The translations under genes were made by a program, and so were the position numbers. A stretch of 28,597 bases of DNA from Saccoglossus kowalevskii (lineage: Eukaryota; Hemichordata; Enteropneusta; Harrimaniidae): positions 68,534 to 97,130 of the forward strand of contig NW_003132358.1 of the NCBI RefSeq assembly GCF_000003605.2. The letters are read 5' to 3'. Below are positions 21,901 through 28,597 of this stretch, in pieces; positions within the stretch are counted from its first letter, which is position 1; every line of letters begins with the position of its first letter. Under the pieces are notes generated by a model. It had not been told where the DNA came from. It did not search any database and saw only the letters and a list, made by a program, of their open reading frames with translations.

Positions 21901-24900
21901 ATGGGGAATCCTATGTCAAAAGCAATGAATGAACAGCTGGAAAAGAATCAAGAGTTTATGTTGCGAACACAGAGAATGCAGGTATGTAGAGTTTTGCTCA
22001 CTGCTTTCCTTGGCAAATCCACTTAGCTTAAAGGGCGGTAGTCGTCGCGCCACGCATGCGCGAGATATATGGGTCTCATATAAACAAAGATGGCGACTTT
22101 GGCTGTTGCGCAGATCAACGAGTACAAACTGGGACGTTAGCAAGCTTTAATAAGGTATTTTTTTAGGTATTTGGAAGGTATCGAAGGAGTCACCGGTGGT
22201 AATTAGTGCAAGACGTGCCCAGATCAAACCTCATACTTGTGATTTCCATTAGAAGAACGCATTGGATTGTGGGAAAATCAATGTTTATTAATACAAATGT
22301 TGCATATGCGTGGCACGACGACTGCCGTCCTTTAATCTTTTTCACTACCACTGGAGCATAAGGTGCCAATATAACTCCTCCAGCCTTCACGATCTTGAGC
22401 AAGCCAATGAATCTTGTTCCAGGTTTTCCCAATTTCTACTAATAATATGGCTGATGAGCAGACAAGTTACCACAGCACTCGGTTTAATTTTAGCAGATTT
22501 TATATTCAAAAGGGAGATTCACAAGGTTTTAAAATCACTACAGTGATTTGTGAAGAAAACGTATTCAATGATAAACTTCACGCATTTACCATGTCTTAAT
22601 TTTAATACAGCTGTAAGCCAAAATAATACTGAGCAATATAACCGTATAGATCATACTATTTTAAAGCGAGAGGGTCGTCATCTGCGCATGCGCTGAAATT
22701 GAGTCCCAACCGATGATAATAACGCAAAGGCTCACGGGTAGACACTTGTTTGTAAACAATGACACGCTATGGCCATCTGACGCATGCGCAGGTGACGCTT
22801 TTGTGATGAAATATGACCGACTTGTAGCCAATCTTGTTTTTGCGTTCTTGTCTATTTCTTTGGACAAAATAAAATATTTTCAGATGTCAAGAGTCACTTA
22901 AAACAGGTACCGGTAATTTATAATATTTTTTTTCTCATTCTTTAAAAAAAATTTCATTGAACTTTTTTAGATGGAGAGGCAAATTATGATGCAGAATGTG
23001 ATGAGAGAACGCATGATGGCGATGCAGATGGCGAGGGCACGTGATATGTTTATGTGGTATAGCTCGTTTTATGGAGTTGCTGCAGTTTTGACTTTGATAG
23101 GGTGAGTTTTGTTGACTGCAAAAAGTGAACTGTACAAACAAACAAACAAATAATGAAATTTAATTTGAAGATATGATTGAATTGCCTGAGAAAAAAATGA
23201 AGATACGGACACATTTGTGATCGTAACTATATTTGCAATCCTATTTCTAAACATAATCATATTTGTAATTGTATTTGTGGCCTGCAGTAATTTGTTTGTG
23301 AATTCACAATATTTGCAACAATAAAAACACTATTCTACTATACTAATTAATATTAAAATGATTTCAAACATTCAGACGAGATTTAGTTGAAAACTTTCGT
23401 TTCTTGATCCAGGTTTTTTTCTAGAAAAAAACTGCGAGAGGGAACACTGCAATTCAGTGGCGCCACCAAGTGGGGGAGATAGGGTTCTCCCTACCAGGTG
23501 TGGAGTTTTTTCATAATTCAGAGTTAAAATGGAGCATTCTATGGTTTCGTTGGGGCAAAATTACTATCAGACAGATCACAGTTGAAGACTGTGGCCACAT
23601 GTGGTCCTTGGTCAATCAGAATTTTATGGGTGCCAGAGGGTAAGGAGCACATGGCCATGACATGAGGGGCTGCGCCCCTGGATTCACCTCTTTCATTCAC
23701 ACAGACACATGCGATTTCAGTAAAAACAAACAAAGTATTGTCATTGCACTGAATGTTTGTGCAAATTCAAAATGAACTCGGAGTGCAAGTTTGCAATGAT
23801 CTTTGAGATGGTGATTAATTACAAGTGATTGAAAAAAAAAAATTATCATAGGAAGAAAAAACAGTTTCTGGTCAATTTGTTTTTTTAAATTGATATCCTT
23901 GGGTGTGCTTTTATTAAAATTTTTCATGAAAACATATTTCTTCTTTAATTTTTTTTCACAAACTACAAAAAAGCTGTGGTGCATGTTTTCAACTGATATG
24001 TGAAACATGAATATTTTAACAGAGATGTGCAAGGTCCAGAAACATGAATATTTTAACCGAGATGTGCAAGGTCCGGAAACATGAATATTTACTTATCATT
24101 GTACTTTTAAGATGATTCTAGTGTTTTGTAATATTTTTTAAAACACTAATACAATGTAATAAGATATTTTTCAATATTTTGCAAGTGTGGCACTTCAATC
24201 TGCTGTCAATACACATATAAATACCCGGTATATAATATTTTGTTTTATTTTAGCACTGTTAAAACACGCAAGCCTGGTGTCTTTGTACCAATTATACCAC
24301 TCTCATTCATTTTGGGTTATCAGTATGACTTAGCACATGGAACCAAAATAGAAAGAATGAAAGGTATGTACGCTGTCTTCATGTTTGATGTGAGTCCCAT
24401 GTGACAAATATTTCTATTGGACAATATATAAATACTAATTTCATTATAACTACAAGGTAGCGATGAATGGAAGTCGAGAGAATTAGTCTGTTTTTCATCA
24501 ATGTCAGACTCATTCTTAGGTTATTGCGCAGTGATGGCCACCCATAGGAATGACTATTTGTCACCTTTTTGTTGGTGATTGGTTAATTAAAAATGATCTA
24601 TCATGGTTTATAGGACACGAAGATGTCCCCTGATCATAGTCGATCAGTAAACAAAAGATGACACTGTTTGCTGAACGTCATCTCCAGTTGTTTATTGCCA
24701 CTAAAAAAAAAACTTTCCACCTTTTCAAAGCATTCTCCATTCTCTGGTGAGCAATTATGAAGATTTCTCTTCCGTGACAATTATTCACCAAGGCACAGTG
24801 TCAGGTCATGAGTTCACCAGTATGTCTCTATGGATGAGCATCAAAACCCTAGAACAAGTACAAATGTCTGGGCAACATGTATACTGCCCTCTGGAGGCTA

Positions 24901-25097
24901 TTCTATTTCTTTGTAACACAAGTATTAAAACAGTGAGCCTGAAATATTTCATAAATGGCTTTGAGACAAATTTAATCTTATATCTTACAGAGGAAGCCGA
25001 GAGAATTTTGAAAGAGGAATTGTCACTGCTTGATCTACCACAGGGTGTACCAACATTTGATGACATCGAAAATGCCAGACTCGCCCTTAAAAAATAA
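21901..25097 (+). CDS. PLGRKT: PLGRKT orthologue, plasminogen receptor with C-terminal lysine (four coding exons)
   Basis: Exons are 21901-21981, 22971-23101, 24254-24363 and 24991-25097, with GT-AG introns of phase 0, 2 and 1. They encode 142 residues; human PLGRKT has 147. The first 55 residues are amphipathic and unusually rich in Met (15), with the family's QIMMQN-MRER-MAMQ pattern. Two membrane segments follow at about residues 53-71 and 80-98. The second contains VPIIPLSFILGYQYDL, which nearly matches the human protein and makes the assignment firm. The C-terminal part (EEAERIL, LPQGVPTFDDIE) is also family-typical. The last residues are Lys-Lys. In vertebrates the protein sits in the plasma membrane, where the exposed C-terminal lysine binds plasminogen and promotes its activation; mitochondrial roles have also been proposed. 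The tail is a few residues shorter than in human but keeps the terminal lysine. Function here is inferred from homology; whether this animal has a plasminogen ligand is not shown. Confidence 0.95.
22028..22335. mobile_element. TTAA-flanked inverted-repeat element in PLGRKT intron 1
   Basis: The left arm 22028-22062 matches the complement of 22301-22335 at 29 of 35 positions (core AGTCGTCG then GCCACGCAT). Both outer ends are TTAA (22028-22031 and 22332-22335), the target duplication of piggyBac- and Kolobok-type DNA transposons. The 308-bp interior has no transposase. The left arm contains ACGCATGCGC (NRF1-like), and AAGATGGCGAC just inside resembles a YY1 site, so the element may bring promoter-type motifs into the intron. 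Confidence 0.75.
22661..22806. mobile_element. Second, degenerate inverted-repeat element in PLGRKT intron 1
   Basis: The left end reads TTAAAGCGAG, then GTCGTCATCTGCGCATGCGC. It is mirrored less well by CGCATGCGCAGGTGACGCTTTTG (shared core CTGCGCATGCG, then AAAGCG at the outer end). The left end resembles that of the 22028-22335 element, and TTAA is present only on the left. Probably an older relative of the same family. Confidence 0.45.
23407..23683 (+). mobile_element. Copy B of the dispersed MITE-like family, in PLGRKT intron 2
   Basis: Matches copies A (422-711) and C (25186-25404) along most of its length and is the most complete in the middle (contains CCACATGTGGTCCTTGG). Its ends ATCCAGG (23407-23413) and CCTGGAT (23677-23683) are perfect inverted repeats. 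No clear target-site duplication was found. Same orientation as the host gene. Confidence 0.65.
24002..24091 (+). repeat. 37-bp tandem repeat, 2.4 copies, PLGRKT intron 2
   Basis: Units start at 24002, 24039 and 24076 with GAAACATGAATATTTTAAC, followed by GAGATGTGCAAGGTCC. The two full units differ at only a couple of positions, so the duplication is recent. Confidence 0.85.
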
Positions 25098-25185
25098 ATT
25101 GAGTTAGAATAGTTGTACATGTAATAATTTGAAAGTATAAGTATAGAGTAACCAAAATTTGAATAATTTTGCTATAAATGACCAT

Positions 25186-25404
25186 GGGTTTTTCTAAAAA
25201 AAAACTGCAAGAGGGAGCACTGCAATTCAGCGGAGCCACCAAGTGAGGGAGATAGGGTGAGTTTTTCACAATTCTAAGTTAAAATGGAGCATTCTATGGC
25301 TTCCTTGAGGCCAAAATTACTATCAGACAGGTCACAGTTGAAGACTGTGGCCACATGTGATCCCTGGTCAAATCAGAATTTTATGGCTGTGCTCCTGTTC
25401 CCTG
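25186..25404 (+). mobile_element. Copy C of the dispersed MITE-like family, in the PLGRKT 3' UTR region
   Basis: Flanked by a perfect 9-base direct repeat AATGACCAT at 25177-25185 and 25405-25413, read as the target-site duplication. This fixes the element at 219 bp, from GGGTTTTTC to GTTCCCTG. Relative to copies A and B it has lost part of the CTACCAGG-TGTGG block and the GC-rich right section. It begins 88 bases after the PLGRKT stop codon, so it probably forms part of the mature mRNA. Confidence 0.75.
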
Positions 25405-25936
25405 AATGACCATACTGGATTTTCATCTTTGATTAACATATTTCATGCGTTTGAAGAGTGCCTACTGTGTTATAAAAACAGATTTAAACATTAAAATTGA
25501 CCTTTGGGTTTTCAGTAATAAATATAAACTTTGCAGGAACGTCTATTCAGTGTTTTTTCTTGGAAGCATTTAAAGCAACCCTTACACATCAGGTATTGCA
25601 CATCTTGTGTATTCTGCTCAGTCACCTTTTTCTTGTACATTTTGCTATTTGGAAATTTACATCATTTCAAATAATGAGAGAAATGAAGGAGAAAACCATT
25701 AGAAATGATATCACAATGGATTGTATGTTTATTCAATGTCAAAGTTGAAAAAGTATGGTTAACCGTCTTTTGTTAGCTGAATGGCTGACAGTTATACATG
25801 TATGGCATCATTGTTTGTACAGTTTCATTTGTAACATGCGACTTTTCATTATGGTAGAAATTGTAAGTTTTTGTTTAATCCACGTATTTTTTTTTTCCTT
25901 TCACATCTGTACAATAGACTGAACACTGTTTATTGG

Positions 25937-26124
25937 AATTTTTTTGTGTTCAGCATGATATTTTTTTGTGTTCAGCATGATATTTTTTTGTGTTCAGCAT
26001 GATATTTTTTTGTGTTCAGCATGATATTTTTTTGTGTTCAGCATGATATTTTTTTGTGTTCAGCATGATATTTTTTTGTGTTCAGCATGATATTTTTTTG
26101 TGTTCAGCATGATATTTTTTTTTC
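25937..26124 (+). repeat. 22-bp minisatellite, eight copies
   Basis: TGTTCAGCATGATA followed by a T-run recurs at 25947, 25969, 25991, 26013, 26035, 26057, 26079 and 26101, exactly 22 bases apart and essentially identical. Such uniformity points to recent expansion. It lies between the PLGRKT stop codon and the best polyadenylation signal, so it may be transcribed as a U-rich array. No unique spacers, so it is not a CRISPR array. Confidence 0.95.
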
Positions 26125-26241
26125 AATGAAATACTTGTCATCCCACAATGTACGAATCAATTTGACCTCAGGAAAATATCGAATTTTTCTGTTCTGCGTT
26201 TTTTTTTTATTAATATATTGTTGTAGTGTAAATGAATAACT

Positions 26242-26265
26242 AATAAAGAGACCAAAGTTTATGTA
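26242..26265 (+). terminator. PLGRKT: Probable PLGRKT polyadenylation signal
   Basis: AATAAA at 26242-26247 is followed within about 30-40 bases by GT-rich sequence (TGTTTAGTGTATGTAC). This would give a 3' UTR of about 1.15 kb. Alternatives are AATAAA overlapping the stop codon (25093), near 25516, and near 26415. The choice is inference. Confidence 0.45.
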
Positions 26266-27498
26266 AATTCTACTGTTTAGTGTATGTACATATCATGCTG
26301 GATTTTTAATGTACAGACTGTAGTAATATAAATTAAATAATTATTAACTAAATGTTTGATTTAAGCAATGTATACCCCAAAGACTGGGTACTTCAGTGGA
26401 GTGGTATAGTCTGGAATAAAGTCACTATCACAGAATCGAATTCAGTAAACTGTTCACACATACTACAAGCAGCTCAAAAAATTTTATTTTCCTAACCAAT
26501 CATCCAATATAGCTCATAATTATTGGAATGTATATTAAATTTGTTGTGTCCCTATAGCAACCAGAAATTTAAATATAACGTGTGTATCATCAACCTGATT
26601 GACATCAGCTGTAGTATCTCATTAACTAAGTTACCAAAACACGGAGTCCACTCTGCACAAGAAACATCATTGATAGCATGCCAAAGGAGTTAACATGAGC
26701 CATGCTGGGAAATTTATATGTAATTACAGTAGCAACGTCTTTAGCAGAAGTGCACCAGTGTCATTTAAATTTAATTTGACCATGTGAAGGTTTTGAATGA
26801 ATTCAGAAAGCTCTTGACTTGTATTTTCCTATTATTAATATTTTGTGAACATTGTGTTTGTTTTAGCGTCATGTGATTCTGAAAATCAGCAGGGCTGATA
26901 ATTTAACGTGAATACAATTTTAATTGTCATTAATACAATCATTCATGCGATCAAAAACTTTACACTGTTTTGAAGCAAAGGTCATGAAGTTTAAATCCGT
27001 ATTTCTATTTTTTGCATTAAGTTTTTTTTTCTTTCCGAAAATCACAAATTTCAAGCACGTTTTTTGGTGTTAAAGTTAGAGTATACCGGTGGTTTGCGCG
27101 AGGTTTGTGAAAAAACGCAATAGAATTTTGCAAATATGTAAATACGGATATGAAGCCAACATATTCAAGAGTAAGAAAAACCAAACGGCGACATCGTAGC
27201 GCTACTCACTGAAACGCTATTTAAAATTAGGTCAACGGTAATTGTCAGAAACCGAACACCGAGAAATCGGCACTTTTATGATTTCAAACTTCAATCAACG
27301 TTAACTCTCGTTTTAGCAGCAAAATTTACATGGGCTAATTGTAAATGAAATGCTTTGAAAGTTGTTTTCGAGAAAAATCATGAACCGACATTTATATCTG
27401 TGAAAAACTTTGTTTTTTGGCCGTTTTCTTTCACGCTATGGAGTTTTGTGACGGTCTGTGCTGATAACGAATGGTGACGTCATTCATTAAAGCTTGGA
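26266..27498. other. Intergenic, nothing recognised
   Basis: AT-rich, then slightly more CpG from 27080. A palindromic CRE (TGACGTCA, 27475-27482) lies next to the repeat block that follows. No supported gene. Confidence 0.45.
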
Positions 27499-27871
27499 TT
27501 ATGCAAAGTGGGCGGTTCTGTTTGCGAGTAACAAACAATACAGACACTACACGGGTGTATGGAAAACGAAGACCTAAGACCCTGGAAAACGAAGACCCTG
27601 GAAAACGAAGACCCAGGAAAACGAAGACCCTGGAAAACGAAGACCCCGGAATGTTCCTATGACGCCAATGATACACGAATTCGCCCAATATCGGGCATTT
27701 ACTTTCATTGTGAACTTATGCAAAGTAAGCGGTTCTGTTTGCGAGTAACAAACAATACAGACACTACACGGGTGTATGGAAAACGAAGACCCTGGAAAAC
27801 GAAGACCCAAGACCCTGGAAAACGAAGACCCAGGAAAACGAAGACCATGGAAAACGAAGACCCTGGAAAAC
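27499..27871 (+). repeat. Duplicated block with 16-bp tandem arrays
   Basis: Two blocks start at 27499 and 27716. Each opens with the same 76-base lead, which differs at two positions (includes GCGGTTCTGTTTGCGAG and ACACGGGTGTATGG). Each continues into tandem units GGAAAACGAAGACCCT with a 16-base period: starts at 27561, 27584, 27600, 27616 and 27632, and at 27778, 27794, 27817, 27833, 27849 and 27865. Each array has one 23-base unit that duplicates AAGACCC. The unit has no stop codon in several frames on both strands, which produces long spurious open frames. Class unknown; a lead plus minisatellite resembles some non-autonomous elements of marine invertebrates. Confidence 0.85.
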
Positions 27872-28422
27872 AAAATTCCCGTACGAATTTCATTGCGAAT
27901 TCTTCATAATATATTATTTTCATACACATTTGCGGATATAATCAATGTAAAACCCAGTAGTATGCCTAATTTCATCTTGGTTTCGTTTACAGCCAAAACA
28001 AGGTCAGCTTGGACGTTCAGTTGCGAGACGTAACAAAAAAACGCAGGCAGTGATACATTTCGAAAATAAAAATACAAAATAAACGCAATCAGAGGCGCCG
28101 ACCACGCCCGTTGGAAGTAAATAGAACGCGTTGTGACACAGTCTTACCAGCGTCTTTCGCTCACGCAATATAATAATGCTATTTCCCAACGCTGTTACAA
28201 TATTTACCAGCTCGCATGATAACTATGACATTATGAAGGATAACTGACAAATTAGACAAGCCGGTAGGCTGGTTGGCGATCCGCTCCGCTCAAACACAAG
28301 CAACATGTTTTTGGCTGTTTCCATGGTGTGACATAAACGTGAAGCTAACGTCGGTTTATAACTAATACGAAGTTCGCAAACACCATTCAGTCTTTAGAAG
28401 TCACTTAGTTTATTACTAGGAC
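27872..28422 (-). other. Intergenic with a possible minus-strand first exon
   Basis: On the minus strand GACGCTG|GTAAGA (near 28149) is a strong donor. It is preceded by a CpG-containing stretch with a 33-codon ATG frame starting near 28325. It could be the first exon of a gene leaving the window on its left strand direction or of a non-coding RNA. No partner exon is seen. Confidence 0.2.
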
Positions 28423-28452
28423 CACAGTCAATCTCCTAGTAGAGTGACTGTG
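28423..28452. other. Short stable hairpin
   Basis: CACAGTCA-AT-CTC pairs with GAG-TGACTGTG around the loop CTAGTA, giving an 11-bp stem with a two-base bulge. Too short for a pre-miRNA. Function unknown. Confidence 0.5.
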
Positions 28453-28597
28453 CTAGAACGTATTCTGCTGTTACATTTATTATTTCCAACCGCTTTGCGA
28501 TAACATTTTCTAGAATGAAGCGTTTCCAGTAAATGCTGGAAAGCGAAATGATAAATATTTACCTGAAATACAGTGTGTTGACCTTCATAATATATAC
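28453..28597. other. Window end, nothing recognised
   Basis: AT-rich sequence without a supported feature. Confidence 0.4.

Noticed and set aside
24747-24990. Open frame extending PLGRKT exon 4 upstream
   Set aside because: It is intron 3. The acceptor TATCTTACAG at 24990 and the homologous protein sequence place the exon start at 24991.
25937-26124. Regular repeats that could suggest a CRISPR array
   Set aside because: Copies are contiguous with no variable spacers, and the genome is eukaryotic.
27431-28033. Several overlapping frames on both strands with a 16-residue repeat
   Set aside because: The 16-bp unit simply lacks stop codons. Frames open on both strands at once show repeat artefact, not a repeat protein.

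Overview
This is AT-rich eukaryotic nuclear DNA from an animal. It has GT-AG introns, short exons in long non-coding stretches, abundant small inverted-repeat elements, a decayed non-LTR retrotransposon and a 534-base assembly gap (16324-16857). One gene is recognisable as an animal PLGRKT orthologue. The repeat mix (many short fold-back elements, minisatellites, relic reverse transcriptase) suggests an invertebrate, plausibly a marine deuterostome or lophotrochozoan, but the sequence does not fix the phylum.

Layout. 1-290: diverged tandem repeat. 422-711: copy A of a dispersed repeat family. 1523-2356 (minus): a two-exon gene for a 223-residue charged protein I do not recognise. Its 3' UTR carries a local duplication, and a CRE-plus-CCAAT promoter-like block lies at 2434-2481. 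2620-20000: mostly intergenic, with CpG-rich patches that end in good 5' splice sites, fold-back elements (5205-5419, 14811-15018), hairpins, microsatellites, a degraded reverse-transcriptase copy (12366-13440, minus) and the gap. 21868-26265 (plus): the four-coding-exon PLGRKT gene, with a probable extra 5' UTR exon upstream. Intron 1 holds two inverted-repeat elements, intron 2 holds repeat copy B, and the 3' UTR region holds copy C plus a 22-bp minisatellite of eight copies. 27499-27871: a twice-repeated block ending in 16-bp tandem arrays. 27872-28597: a hairpin and a possible minus-strand first exon.

The two genes are about 19.5 kb apart and divergently oriented. Nothing in the sequence links their functions. 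I found no operon, CRISPR array, tRNA or rRNA. No clearly new multi-gene system is visible. The more unusual signals are statistical: the palindrome TCACGTGA occurs six times, the octamer GAGGGCGC seven times, and NRF1-like palindromes recur at the ends of inverted-repeat elements. Most of the longer open frames outside the two genes look like chance or repeat-derived reading frames.
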